NCBI RefSeq assembly: GCF_000426725.1
Contig: NZ_KE384561.1
Location: forward strand, 494,445 to 558,444
DNA from: Sporocytophaga myxococcoides DSM 11118
GTDB lineage: Bacteria > Bacteroidota > Bacteroidia > Cytophagales > Cytophagaceae
DNA: 64,000 nt
Direction of reading: 5' to 3'
A program made the position numbers and the translations under genes. A model generated the notes under the pieces. It worked only from the letters and a program-made list of their open reading frames with translations. It searched no databases and was not told where the DNA came from. Position 1 is the first letter of the stretch. The number at the start of each line of letters is the position of its first letter. This document shows positions 29,485 to 38,632 of this stretch, piece after piece.

Positions 29485-30180
29485 TTAAAATCTATAGCCT
29501 ATTTTGTAATGCAATGGAAGATACAACCTATAATACTTACCTTTTCTATGTATGTGATTAGGTGTTTCGTTCAATCTATCCTCTGGGTTATCTCGATTAG
29601 TTTGCGTAATATTATTATGTCTCAAACCTACTCCTGAATTAAATTCCATTATCATTCTGCCGAACATAAATTGCATACCAAATTTTAGACCAACACCTAC
29701 CACTTCTTTGTGTACAGTAAAATAGTCTGTATAAGTAAGCTCGGAAGGCCCGGGAGAAGCCGATCCATTTACTTCATTTCTTTCATTCTTATAAAAAGCT
29801 TCCACAGAACAGAAAAGGTTATGCCTGCCACTTATGGTTTCGGCTAAAATATATTTTGTTTCCCCCATAATTTTATAGCCACTAAATCTATAATAATCTT
29901 TATTGGGTAATAGTCCTACAAAACCAAATATGCTATGAGGCAAGATAATACCTCCACTTATTTGAATGACAACATTTTCCCGTACTTTTCTATCATATCC
30001 AATTTGTAATGATGGATCAAGTATATTAAGCACCCCAACCGGATAAAGACTGATAACATTTAATTTATCTTTATGGAATCTATTCCTTTCAAACATCCTT
30101 AATCTTTTCTGACAAACGCCATCAATTACAGTGAATAACCCAAGGACTAAGAATACAACTCTTATTAATACTTTTTTCAT
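29485..30180 (-). CDS. Putative outer-membrane beta-barrel protein
   Basis: The start chosen is ATG at 30180, which opens the signal peptide MKKVLIRVVFLVLGLFTVIDGVCQ; the frame extends 7 codons upstream. The mature part alternates amphipathic strands (LQIGYDRKVRENVVIQISGGI, YRFSGYKIMGETKYI, VGLKFGMQFMFGRMIMEFNSGVGLRH) and ends in the aromatic GYRF, as many outer-membrane barrels do. It resembles the small DUF3575-like barrels of Bacteroidota. Its function is unknown. It appears monocistronic. Confidence 0.65.
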   Translation of the reverse strand: MKKVLIRVVFLVLGLFTVIDGVCQKRLRMFERNRFHKDKLNVISLYPVGVLNILDPSLQIGYDRKVRENVVIQISGGIILPHSIFGFVGLLPNKDYYRFSGYKIMGETKYILAETISGRHNLFCSVEAFYKNERNEVNGSASPGPSELTYTDYFTVHKEVVGVGLKFGMQFMFGRMIMEFNSGVGLRHNNITQTNRDNPEDRLNETPNHIHRKGKYYRLYLPLHYKIGYRF

Positions 30181-30419
30181 ATCAAAAAATTTAATTAACA
30201 TAAAACAATTTTTAATTTAACTCAGCTGACAAGACAATGCTTGTAAAAAAAAATGGTAGCACTGTTGGATTCTGTATTCAAATTAATAGGACTAAAATAA
30301 TCATTCTAGGATTAATAAACAATGTTGGTAAAAATGAAGGATATCCCTTTTAATTGAAGAATATTTAATATCCAATCTTTCTATTGCGGACTTTGGGAGA
30401 CGAAAAAAAGGACATCAAA

Positions 30420-30899
30420 CTAATAACCCTGATGAGAATATCCATCAATATATTCAAGTATTGAATCTATCTCTGCTTTTGTGAAATTAAACTCTTTCAT
30501 TTCTGTTTTAGCATATTTATTGTATAGCTCTACAGCATAAGGATCTCCGGACTTAATAACCGCATTTGACTTATTAATAAACTTATAAAGCCATTTCTTA
30601 GGTCTTCTTTTTCCAACATCTTTTAAAGCTGGTCCTACAACAACATCGTGAATACTATGACAAGCTCTACAATTATTAGTAAATAACTGCTCTCCTGTTT
30701 TATTAAATTCTACACCACTGCTTATCTGTCTTAAATAATTTCCACAGACAGGTTGCTCTTCAACAACACCGCAATTAAACTGTTTTGACTGCCTCTTTTC
30801 TTTTACAATATAAAAACAGAACAATGTTACAATAATCGCAAAAGCTGATACTGCAACTGTCATCTTAAAAAGTGAAATAAACTGATACCCCTTCTCCAT
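30420..30899 (-). CDS. Membrane-anchored monohaem cytochrome c
   Basis: The 159-residue protein has an N-terminal membrane helix at about 13-31 (AVSAFAIIVTLFCFYIV). A class I cytochrome c domain follows, with one haem site C77-R-A-C-H81, the conserved VGPALKDVGKR segment and Met134 (TEMKEFN) as the probable sixth ligand. The C-terminal helix is EIDSILEYIDGY. It should carry electrons on the periplasmic face of the inner membrane. Extra cysteines at about 43 and 52 (FNCG, PVCG) may form a disulfide. No oxidase genes lie nearby. Confidence 0.88.
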   Translation of the reverse strand: MEKGYQFISLFKMTVAVSAFAIIVTLFCFYIVKEKRQSKQFNCGVVEEQPVCGNYLRQISSGVEFNKTGEQLFTNNCRACHSIHDVVVGPALKDVGKRRPKKWLYKFINKSNAVIKSGDPYAVELYNKYAKTEMKEFNFTKAEIDSILEYIDGYSHQGY

Positions 30900-30933
30900 T
30901 TATTGATTATAATCTCTTGTTACAATATTAAGT

Positions 30934-30972
30934 AAAAATGGGAATAACGATTGTATCGCTATTCCCATTTTT
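30934..30972 (-). terminator. Terminator after the Lcl-domain lipoprotein gene
   Basis: AAAAATGGGAATA and TATTCCCATTTTT form a 13-bp stem, with A and T runs on the two sides. It lies about 90 bp beyond the stop at 31061 and upstream of the cytochrome gene. Confidence 0.8.
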
Positions 30973-31060
30973 TATGTATCAAATCTTGTCACAAGCAAGT
31001 ATTGATAGAGGCTTTGACCTTTACAATTTTAAAAGTTAAATTTGTTACTTCTTATGATTT

Positions 31061-32962
31061 TTAAAATGCTCTTGCAGCTCGAACGCAATATGCAGTTCCT
31101 TTAGCATAATTTCTGGAAATACCATTTACAAAAAATCTTCCCCACGCGTCCGTCGATTCAAGCCCAGGATATTCAGTAGAGCTCCAGTATACTCCTACAA
31201 GATTATTAGGATCCGCAGTGAAATTGCCCAATCCTTTAAGATGTAAATTTTCATACATCAAATCCAGCTCAGATTTGGATGGCAGAAACCAGTCATCATA
31301 ACCATTAAGCACAAGATTCGAACAAATGTAAGCCGCACCAATAGGCTGAGAACAAGCCTTCACAATATCTGCCGTATTCCACTTTCCAAATCCTACTGCC
31401 GGATTATCGGCTCCAACGATAGCAGTATTATGACAGCCCCAACTTCCCGGATCTTCCCAACCCTTTCCTACTACCTGATCATTAGGAGCTGCTACTAATC
31501 CATGATGTTTGGTTTCATCAAGATAAAAGATAATACCTCCTGCATATGACTGGCCTATTTCCAAAGGAGGTTGCTTAATTGTAACCGAGAGATCTTCAGA
31601 ATAGGAGAAGTCTCCATTGTTATAGACTAACTTGCAATTAATGTTTATGTCATCAGAAGAAGTTCCTGAATACTTAAAGGTAACTTTGGCTTTATTGTTA
31701 CTCACTCCTGTCAATGTTCCCTGTACTAAGGAATTACTTATCCCCTGGAGTGATATATATCCGGATGACTCCAGCGGCCTCAGTCCCAATCTTGGTGAAT
31801 TAGGAATAAGCAGATAAGATACTGTCTTAGTGGTATAAAGAAAACCAATCACAGCATTCACTCCTTCAATGGTTTCATTAATTTTATTTATATAACCGGT
31901 TAACTTATTAAAGCCTCCAAAAAAAGATTGAATAACAGAATTGCTGTTTGAAGCATCTGCATTAGTTAAGGAAGCCTTCCTTATATTAATCCCGATAGAG
32001 GTAGGTTCTTCATTATTCACTGTTAGCATCTGAGCAGTAACTTGTGACTTGCGTTGCTGACTTTCTGATGAAAGTTTATCTATGATTACCGAAACAGGCT
32101 TATATAAATCATCTCGGGATTTTTTGCCGAAATAAATGGAAGCTTTATATGACACAAATACTCCTGCAAGACTTAACAGGGCTTTATCATATTGTTTTGC
32201 GCTATACATGATATAAGAAGCCCAAACAGATCCCCCCAATGCCAGTACCGAAGCTTTGAATAATAAAAGGCTATTGTATTCGCTTGTAACTCGGGCATTG
32301 GAAATCAGATTTTTATTTTCAAGATTAGTTGAGTTAACTTCCAGAAAATTTGCTAAGCTCTGCTGCTTGGAAGCATCCATTGATTTAACCTTTGTCAAAA
32401 CATCGGAAATGAATTGCCTGGTTTCATTTACCTCTGTATTTTTCTCCTCTATCGTAATAAGATTTGAATCAACCTCTACCTGTAGGGCGCTATCCAATTT
32501 ATTTATCTGGGCTTTAAGATAATTTTCGTATTGATCAAATCTTGCAGGCACATCACTAACTACAACCTTATTTTCTATTACTATTCTTGATTCATAAGTC
32601 GTGTTGCCAAGTACAAAGCTGATCGGATATTCTCCGGGAGCAAGATCAGCAGGAGTAATAAAGGTAAGCATATTTTCATCTGATTTTATGAATACCACTT
32701 CCTTGTCTCCGATCTTACCGGTGATTTGCTGTTGAGATATATTTGTATTAAGAGTAACTGTGTTTATTTCGTCAATATTGACAGTTGTTTTGTCAATAGA
32801 ATTCCCATTGGATTGAAGGTCTGTATGTGTGTTTGGGGGAGCTTCTTCTTTCTTCTTATTACAGGCTGTCAAAAGGAAAATAAACAGAATGGCAGCTGGG
32901 ATTGTAAGAGATTGTTTTTTAATCAACTTAACAACAATTTGAAAATTTCTGAACATAAACAA
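31061..32962 (-). CDS. Lipoprotein with IPT/TIG-like and Lcl (DUF1566) domains
   Basis: This 633-residue protein has a lipoprotein leader ending in FLLTACNKKK (lipobox LTAC, Cys about 34). Residues about 60-130 look like an IPT/TIG Ig-like domain (GKIGDKEVVFIKSDENMLTFITPADLAPGEYPISF). A long helical section (about 140-330) with a hydrophobic stretch near 235-275 follows, then a linker. The C-terminal 160 residues form an Lcl/DUF1566 domain of C-type-lectin-like fold (GGIIFYLDETKHHGLVAA, DDWFLPSKSELDLMYENL, YWSSTEYPG, CVRAARAF). Lcl domains are found in surface adhesins that bind collagen or polysaccharide. The protein is probably anchored in a membrane by lipid. Confidence 0.8.
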   Translation of the reverse strand: MFMFRNFQIVVKLIKKQSLTIPAAILFIFLLTACNKKKEEAPPNTHTDLQSNGNSIDKTTVNIDEINTVTLNTNISQQQITGKIGDKEVVFIKSDENMLTFITPADLAPGEYPISFVLGNTTYESRIVIENKVVVSDVPARFDQYENYLKAQINKLDSALQVEVDSNLITIEEKNTEVNETRQFISDVLTKVKSMDASKQQSLANFLEVNSTNLENKNLISNARVTSEYNSLLLFKASVLALGGSVWASYIMYSAKQYDKALLSLAGVFVSYKASIYFGKKSRDDLYKPVSVIIDKLSSESQQRKSQVTAQMLTVNNEEPTSIGINIRKASLTNADASNSNSVIQSFFGGFNKLTGYINKINETIEGVNAVIGFLYTTKTVSYLLIPNSPRLGLRPLESSGYISLQGISNSLVQGTLTGVSNNKAKVTFKYSGTSSDDININCKLVYNNGDFSYSEDLSVTIKQPPLEIGQSYAGGIIFYLDETKHHGLVAAPNDQVVGKGWEDPGSWGCHNTAIVGADNPAVGFGKWNTADIVKACSQPIGAAYICSNLVLNGYDDWFLPSKSELDLMYENLHLKGLGNFTADPNNLVGVYWSSTEYPGLESTDAWGRFFVNGISRNYAKGTAYCVRAARAF

Positions 32963-33198
32963 TGTTAACTATATTGAAAATCAATGAATTCCAAGCAAAA
33001 AAGCAAAACTTTGCCTGGCCTTCTGACTCTTACGCCTCTGACGTGGCTAAGTTTCACATCGTGTATTAATCATATTACCAATCTTCCTATGGGTTCTACT
33101 TCCTATTGTAAAGATTAACTATGTACCTACATTGACAAGTATTAAGATATGATAACAGATTGGAAATTTAGTCAAGTGATATGATATTTTTATATAAT

Positions 33199-33477
33199 TT
33201 AATTCCGACTTATTCTCAGGATTTTCTTGTAATAAATAAAAATTATAGTGCTAACAATGACCCAATAATAAAAGGAAAAAGCTATAAGATAAACTAAAAA
33301 CCACAACGTCCAAAGTCCTATATAATCCGCCCAATGATCTTTCCAATATCTTTCTATAAATATCCAGTCATCCCAGATAACATAAATCCAAAATATGATT
33401 GTAAATAAAATTACTAAATACTTAAATATATTTCCTGCTTTTTTGAAAACTGCTTTCATATTAAGACCATAATCCAT
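33199..33477 (-). CDS. Small two-helix membrane protein
   Basis: The 92-residue protein has two hydrophobic helices (about 16-34, IFKYLVILFTIIFWIYVIW, and about 55-82, LWTLWFLVYLIAFSFYYWVIVS). An ATG at residue 7 (MKAVFKKAG) is an alternative start. It begins 21 bp after the stop of the 204-residue gene upstream on the same strand, so the two are likely one operon. Its function is unknown. Confidence 0.6.
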   Translation of the reverse strand: MDYGLNMKAVFKKAGNIFKYLVILFTIIFWIYVIWDDWIFIERYWKDHWADYIGLWTLWFLVYLIAFSFYYWVIVSTIIFIYYKKILRISRN

Positions 33478-33498
33478 TCTTCGTTCTACCTTTATGCT

Positions 33499-34113
33499 TT
33501 ATGCAAGTTCTTCAGATATAATATCGATAGTTTTTCCTTTCTTATTTATTGCCCAAATTTGTAAGGTATCATAACCATTTCGTTTTACAATGCTAAATTT
33601 ATCTTTGCTTCCATCTACAAGTTCTATTAATCCATCTTCATCAACTTCACTTGCAAATTCATCATCATAGTCGATACCATTATATGTTGAGATAATTATT
33701 TCAAAAGTATCATTACCCTCTTCGTCAATATAGTAATTTGTTGCTGGCCTGTTTTTGATCTGGTCTTCGGTGTATGTATCACAGAACAATGCATTATATC
33801 CATGTTTACAGCCATCAAACAATAAGATTTCTTGCCCGGTCGATACCTCTACAGCAAAAACTAATGAAGGTGCAAAGTCAGTCCCAATGATTAAACTTTT
33901 GTAATTCTCATGTAACTCTCCAAAATATTTTATTTTAAAATTAGTATGACCATTTGAGAATTTTAAGCGTCTTCGCCATTCATGTGAATGCAAGTCTTTA
34001 GGATTTTGAATATGTTCAGTCAATCCGTCAAGAAAAGTAGGACCTAAAATTCCATTATCTGTTGATGAGTCATTAGGTGATTGATCCTTTTTAAAAATAT
34101 CTGAAAGTCCCAT
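33499..34113 (-). CDS. Acidic cytoplasmic protein, unknown function
   Basis: The 204-residue soluble protein has no leader and opens with MGLSDIFKK. It is beta-rich and strongly acidic in its second half (YNGIDYDDEFASEVDEDGLIELVDG). A conserved-looking stretch reads FAVEVSTGQEILLFDGCKHGYNALFCD. It resembles the style of immunity-type proteins of Bacteroidota, but no toxin lies nearby and I recognise no named family. It is first in an operon with the two-helix membrane protein. Confidence 0.65.
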   Translation of the reverse strand: MGLSDIFKKDQSPNDSSTDNGILGPTFLDGLTEHIQNPKDLHSHEWRRRLKFSNGHTNFKIKYFGELHENYKSLIIGTDFAPSLVFAVEVSTGQEILLFDGCKHGYNALFCDTYTEDQIKNRPATNYYIDEEGNDTFEIIISTYNGIDYDDEFASEVDEDGLIELVDGSKDKFSIVKRNGYDTLQIWAINKKGKTIDIISEELA

Positions 34114-34300
34114 TGTTGATTATTTAGTATCTAAAGTTATTAAATATAACACTAGATTATCAATTGTGAATTTATAAGCGTAATTATTTAGCAATACATA
34201 ATCCTATTTCACCAACATACACATAATGAACTATCTACATATCTTTTCTTTGCACTTTATAGCTTTTATAATATTTTTGTAAACCCGATATACTTTACAC

Positions 34301-34639
34301 ATGAGCGTATTAAAACATTCTCTTCCAGGAATTTTATTTGCTATATGCATTATCCTCATTGGTCTATTCGGTATTTTCCAGGCGACGGATTTTACTCAAA
34401 GTAAAAATTCCCCAGAGCGGATGATATATGCTAATAGTTATGAAGATCTCGCTGACAATGATTCTATAGATCCTAAGCATCTGCTACCAATCGATACATT
34501 GCCTTTTGTGATACAAAAACAACATGCAAAACAAGAACCTATACCGATCATAGGGAAAGTTTTAAAAATATTGTCCGACGGAATTGCCAAGAAATATCCG
34601 TCTTATAAAGATTCTGTAGAAACTGATTCTTTCAAATAA
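34301..34639 (+). CDS. Single-pass membrane protein, unknown function
   Basis: The 112-residue protein has an N-terminal hydrophobic helix (about 7-27, LPGILFAICIILIGLFGIFQA) acting as anchor or uncleaved signal. A polar tail of about 85 residues contains no recognised motif. It is a stand-alone gene divergent from the operon ending at 33199. Confidence 0.5.
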   Translation: MSVLKHSLPGILFAICIILIGLFGIFQATDFTQSKNSPERMIYANSYEDLADNDSIDPKHLLPIDTLPFVIQKQHAKQEPIPIIGKVLKILSDGIAKKYPSYKDSVETDSFK

Positions 34640-35037
34640 AATTTTCAAATTATAATTGAAAGAAGTTCTTTGCTAATAGTTCTACACGCACTCCTAATCA
34701 AAATCTTTTCCTGCTTCTCTCCTATATTGCTATAAACTGATCTATTAAAAAATATAAACTAAAGGATTCAATCTATACATTTACATTTTCATCCTTTAAT
34801 AATCCCTAAGAAGTTTTTGAACAATAATTAATACCTCTCACTATCCATATTACCTTTAGATTTAAAGCACCTGGGCGAAAATTCAAAGGTTTTAAGATCA
34901 ACACACAAAATTTTTTTCTTACGAAAACATCCCTGATATTCCATTACAAAAATTTTATTACCCTAATCCAATACAATACTTTGAAAATAAACAAGAATCA
35001 ATATTTTTAGAGTTATATTATTGGATTCCTTTAGATA
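34640..35037. other. Intergenic region upstream of the sensor gene (398 bp)
   Basis: AT-rich sequence that must hold the promoter of the PAS/GAF gene at 35038. I see no ORF, repeat or clear hairpin. Confidence 0.4.
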
Positions 35038-36945
35038 ATGAAAAAGAACCCTTCTCAACCATTAATGAATGTTTATAGCCAGGAGAATTTATTAGCAGTA
35101 CTCGAAAGAATATCTGATGCTTTTGTGGCTCTTGACAAAAATTGGCGCTACACATATATGAACAGGAAGGCAGGGGAAATTTTCAACAGGGATCCTTTAA
35201 GCATGATCGGGAAACATATCTGGACAGAATTTCCGGAAGGAGTCGATCAGCCGTTCTACAAAGCCTATAATAAGGCTATGGAAACGCAACAGTATATTCA
35301 CCTTGAAGAATATTATGCTCCCTATAATAAATGGTTTGAAAACAATATCTATCCGTCCTCTGAGGGACTAACAATTTATTTTCGAGATATCACGGCTCGT
35401 AAGCTGGAAGAACAACAGATTCGGATAGATAAAGCACGGTTATTAAAAGCACAGGAAATAGGACAGGTTGGATACTGGGAACTTGAGAAAAACAAAGACG
35501 TAATCTGGGGATCTGAAAAAGCATGTGAAATATTTGGGTTCCCTCCCGAAGCTGCGGAGATTCCAATCAGCAAAATTGAACCATTGATTAAAGAAATTGA
35601 AAAAGTCAGAAATGCCGGTAAAAAGCTCATTAAGGAGCAAATGAAATACGATATTGAAGTTCAAATCTTTCCAGAAAATGAAGACAAGCCAAGAATAATT
35701 TCTGCGAAGGCTGAAATTGCAAAAGACCTGTTTGGTAAAGCTAAGATTATGGGGGTAATAAGAAATATTACCGAGCAAAAAAGAATCGAGAAGCTTGAAA
35801 ATCTGGAGAAAGAGGTTCTTCAGCACTACGTCCAACCTAATTCTTCCGTAGAGGAATTGATTACGTTCCTTTTGAATGGTTTAAAAGAAATTCACCCGGA
35901 TATGCTATGTTCCGTGCTAAAAGCTAAAAATGGCAGATTATATAACTGGTCCTCTCCGCATCTTCCTGAAGCCTTCAATAAAGAAGTGGAGGGAACCCAG
36001 ATAGCTGAAGGAAAAGGTTCTTGCGGAAGTTCTGCGTTTCTACGGAAAAAAGTTGAAGTTTCGGACATTTTTAACCACCCCTATTGGAACAATTATATAG
36101 ATATTATAAAAGATTTTGACCTTCGATCATCATGGTCTTATCCTATCATCAATTCAAAGAATGTCTTATTAGGAACATTTGCGATTTATCACAAAACAAT
36201 TCGAGAGCTTTCAAAAGAGGAAGAAAACAGTATAGATCGGATCAGGAGAATCCTAGTTTATGTAATGGAGAGGAAACTTGCAGAAACAGAAGCAAGGCTC
36301 CAAAAAGAAAAACTGGAGTTAGTGTTCAATTCTACAAATGAGGTAATGTTTCTTATTGATATAGAAAAAGAAAAAAGCTTTCGTTTTTCCACTGTTAACA
36401 GAAGATTTCTTGAAGTTACAGAACTCTCCAGAGAGCAGGTTGAAGGTAAACTTGTTGAAGATGTAATTCCAAAGCCATCTTCTTCTCTGGTTTTATCTAA
36501 ATACCATGAGGCCATAGAAAAAAGAATACCCATTTCATGGGATGAAACGACTGATTATCCTTCTGGTCAGAAAAAAGGGATAGTGACTATTTCACCTGTC
36601 TTTAATGAGGAGCATGTATGCATTAATCTGATAGGTAATGTGCATGATATCACAGAGAGAAAGAAAAGTGAAGAGAAAATCAAGAGGGCAAATGAAAAGT
36701 TAAAAGTCAACAATGAATTAATTATTGAAAAGAATAAAAAACTGAAAGAAATAGCTTGGTATCAATCACACAAAGTAAGGTCTCCTGTGGCAAGAATAAT
36801 GGGACTGATAAACTTGATCACAATTAACAAAAAAAACGGAGAGAGCACAGATGATCTTCTTGAATATGTATTGCAATCAGCTGTTGAATTGGATGAAGTA
36901 ACCAAAGATCTGGTAGAAAAAATTGCTGATTCTGATGCGTATTGA
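35038..36945 (+). CDS. PAS-PAS-GAF-PAS sensor with HisKA-like end but no ATPase domain
   Basis: The 635-residue soluble protein contains a PAS domain at about 16-125 (DAFVALDKNWRYTYMNRKAGEIF ... YFRDITARK), a second at about 135-247 (WELEKNKDVIWGSEKACEIFGF ... GVIRNITEQK), a GAF domain at about 265-412 (SSAFLRKKVEVSDIF; SSWSYPIINSKNVLLGTFAIYH) and a third PAS at about 420-543. A coiled coil follows, then an H-box-like helix with His578 (WYQSHKVRSPVARIMGLI), and the protein ends about 57 residues later. The HATPase_c domain of histidine kinases is absent and the next gene is on the other strand. It could be phosphorylated by another kinase, work as a scaffold, or be a truncated kinase. Confidence 0.85.
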   Translation: MKKNPSQPLMNVYSQENLLAVLERISDAFVALDKNWRYTYMNRKAGEIFNRDPLSMIGKHIWTEFPEGVDQPFYKAYNKAMETQQYIHLEEYYAPYNKWFENNIYPSSEGLTIYFRDITARKLEEQQIRIDKARLLKAQEIGQVGYWELEKNKDVIWGSEKACEIFGFPPEAAEIPISKIEPLIKEIEKVRNAGKKLIKEQMKYDIEVQIFPENEDKPRIISAKAEIAKDLFGKAKIMGVIRNITEQKRIEKLENLEKEVLQHYVQPNSSVEELITFLLNGLKEIHPDMLCSVLKAKNGRLYNWSSPHLPEAFNKEVEGTQIAEGKGSCGSSAFLRKKVEVSDIFNHPYWNNYIDIIKDFDLRSSWSYPIINSKNVLLGTFAIYHKTIRELSKEEENSIDRIRRILVYVMERKLAETEARLQKEKLELVFNSTNEVMFLIDIEKEKSFRFSTVNRRFLEVTELSREQVEGKLVEDVIPKPSSSLVLSKYHEAIEKRIPISWDETTDYPSGQKKGIVTISPVFNEEHVCINLIGNVHDITERKKSEEKIKRANEKLKVNNELIIEKNKKLKEIAWYQSHKVRSPVARIMGLINLITINKKNGESTDDLLEYVLQSAVELDEVTKDLVEKIADSDAY

Positions 36946-37038
36946 ATTTGAATAAATTGAGGAAAATAAATAAATGCGCCCTGACAGTTATATTTTATTT
37001 AATGACATGTATTAAAATTAAAGACGAATTAAATTTAT

Positions 37039-37386
37039 TTATTCATCCTCAAATTCCTCATTTAGAAATTCAATGTAATTCTTTAATAAGCCATCGATTT
37101 GTTTAGCCGCAACGGGATTTGCGGAATGAACATCAAATTTCAAATTCCTGAGATCAATGCCGGATTCATAAACTAACCACTTTGCTGCCACATACCCATC
37201 AGGTGCCAATTCTCCATTTTCATCAAGGCCTGGATCATTATCAAAACTAATAAAATCAGGTAGTTCGTTCCTTTGAATGTAACTAACAAAGTCTTTATAA
37301 TTTCTCACAACATCAAACTTGGGCTCCAGTATCTTATCATAGATCATGTCAATAGTTCTTATATCGTCAAGGAATATTTTTTTCAT
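37039..37386 (-). CDS. Cyclic-phosphate-processing receiver (cREC)-like protein
   Basis: The start at 37386 (MKKIFLDDIRT) is preferred to the ATG six codons upstream. The 115-residue protein resembles the receiver-like cREC domain: an N-terminal strand ending in LDD, a middle strand FISFDNDPGLDENGE with an aspartate-rich site, then YVAAKWLVYESG and KFDVHSANPVAAKQIDGLLKNYI, which carries a conserved His-Ser-x-Asn. Members are predicted to act on cyclic phosphates or bind phosphorylated ligands; this is family knowledge, not visible proof. It is a single gene. Confidence 0.75.
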   Translation of the reverse strand: MKKIFLDDIRTIDMIYDKILEPKFDVVRNYKDFVSYIQRNELPDFISFDNDPGLDENGELAPDGYVAAKWLVYESGIDLRNLKFDVHSANPVAAKQIDGLLKNYIEFLNEEFEDE

Positions 37387-37516
37387 ATGAAAAATAAGTA
37401 ACAATAAGCGCTCATGTAGTATTCTGATATATCATTTAAAGCCTTGCATTAGCTATAACTTCAATTGAAAAAAATCCCTGTTTCAATTTTAAAAAATCAA
37501 TTTCATCAAATAATTA

Positions 37517-37552
37517 GGGCTTGCAGTGAGTTCTAACCCATTAAGCAAGCCC
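37517..37552 (-). terminator. Terminator after the 150-residue lipoprotein gene
   Basis: GGGCTTGC and GCAAGCCC form an 8-bp GC-rich stem about 28 bp beyond the stop at 37580. Confidence 0.65.
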
Positions 37553-37579
37553 AAGATTTTTATATGATAAATTGTAACT

Positions 37580-38032
37580 CTACTTAGTCGTTACTTCAAA
37601 CGATATAGGCCTTGTATAATTTTTATCTGTATATCTATAGATCTCACAGCTTGTGCAAGTTGAAGTGATATAGCCTTTTCTTACTTTAACGTCCACTGTA
37701 CCTGAAGAACCATACATTTGGTAAGTATCCGGAGCATCAAAATATACTATTAAAAAATCCTGCTTGCTCAAATCCAACACAGTATCTCTCAATGGCTTTT
37801 GATCAAATACTAACTGCAGCCCCCAATGAGGGGTTGGTTGTGCTCTTTGCGTGAATACTCCATTCCAAGTACTATCTTTAGTAGATTCCATTGTATATAG
37901 TTCGCCTTCATAGATGAATGTTCCTGCAACTACAGGGTCATCAGCAGGTGAAGGATCTTTACTTTTTTTACCACATGAAAATGTAAAAGCAACCAACAGG
38001 CCAATGAAATAATTACAAAGAGTTTTCTTCAT
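37580..38032 (-). CDS. Putative lipoprotein, unknown function
   Basis: The 150-residue protein has a lipoprotein leader (MKKTLCNYFIGLLVAFTFSC; Cys20). The mature part is a beta-rich single domain (GTFIYEGELYTMESTKDSTW, TVDVKVRKGYITSTCTSCEIYRYTD, PISFEVTTK) with a CTSC pair. It has no recognised family. It is probably periplasmic, anchored by lipid, and is transcribed alone with a terminator at 37517-37552. Confidence 0.65.
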   Translation of the reverse strand: MKKTLCNYFIGLLVAFTFSCGKKSKDPSPADDPVVAGTFIYEGELYTMESTKDSTWNGVFTQRAQPTPHWGLQLVFDQKPLRDTVLDLSKQDFLIVYFDAPDTYQMYGSSGTVDVKVRKGYITSTCTSCEIYRYTDKNYTRPISFEVTTK

Positions 38033-38222
38033 AAGTTTATTTTAGATTTAATTGAAAAATGATATTTATTATTATTAAAAAATATTGATTTAAAAATATT
38101 TTTTTTTTCTCGAATAACAAGGTATTGAATCCTTTATAACATGTATCGGATATATCGGCTTTTGATGAAAGACTATTCTTTAACCAAAAAGAGAACTAAA
38201 GTAGTGCTATAGGTTACAATAA

Positions 38223-38339
38223 CACGATAATCAATATGGCCTTAGTGATAATGAGAGGAAGCTCTATGAAGATAAAACTCTTGGAAGAGATGTGGAGATG
38301 AGGAATCGAGAGATAGAGAGACTGAAGGGACTTAATTAA
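38223..38339 (+). pseudogene. Remnant of a coiled-coil C-terminus (HTH-regulator-like)
   Basis: A 38-codon open stretch ends in TAA at 38337-38339 and reads ...NERKLYEDKTLGRDVEM then RNREIERLKGLN. This heptad-rich tail is like the C-terminus of XRE/HTH regulators or transposase OrfA-type proteins (LYE...RDEEIERLK). It has no start and an in-frame stop directly upstream. It looks like the end of a deleted gene. The identification is by style only. Confidence 0.35.
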
Positions 38340-38540
38340 ATACTATTGGCGTTTATGTATATAACAGAACAATTCTGATATGAAGTGAATTACAGTATTT
38401 TTTTTTTTAGACTAATGATACTCGGGACACAGTTACTTCGTCTCTACCTAATGACTTTTATCTGCAAATTTTTTATTGATATCCTTTAAAACTGATGAGT
38501 TGCATGAAGATAAGAGGAGTGCTTAAATCTATCATAAGCT

Positions 38541-38571
38541 TAAGCCGGAATTTGAAAATGCTTCCGGCTTA
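38541..38571 (-). terminator. Terminator of the sigma factor gene
   Basis: TAAGCCGGAA and TTCCGGCTTA form a perfect 10-bp stem with an 11-nt loop, about 60 bp beyond the stop at 38633. Confidence 0.75.
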
Positions 38572-38632
38572 TTGTAATTACTTTTATCTTAAAGAGGTAA
38601 ACCCATTTGGCAACTCGGTACCTAGATTTAAT

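Larger units (their letters stand above)
38033..38632. other. Intergenic region (600 bp) with a gene remnant
   Basis: It holds the promoter region of the lipoprotein gene, an open fragment at 38223-38339 and the RpoD terminator at 38541-38571. The remainder is low-complexity AT-rich sequence including long A and T runs near 38080-38115. Confidence 0.45.
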
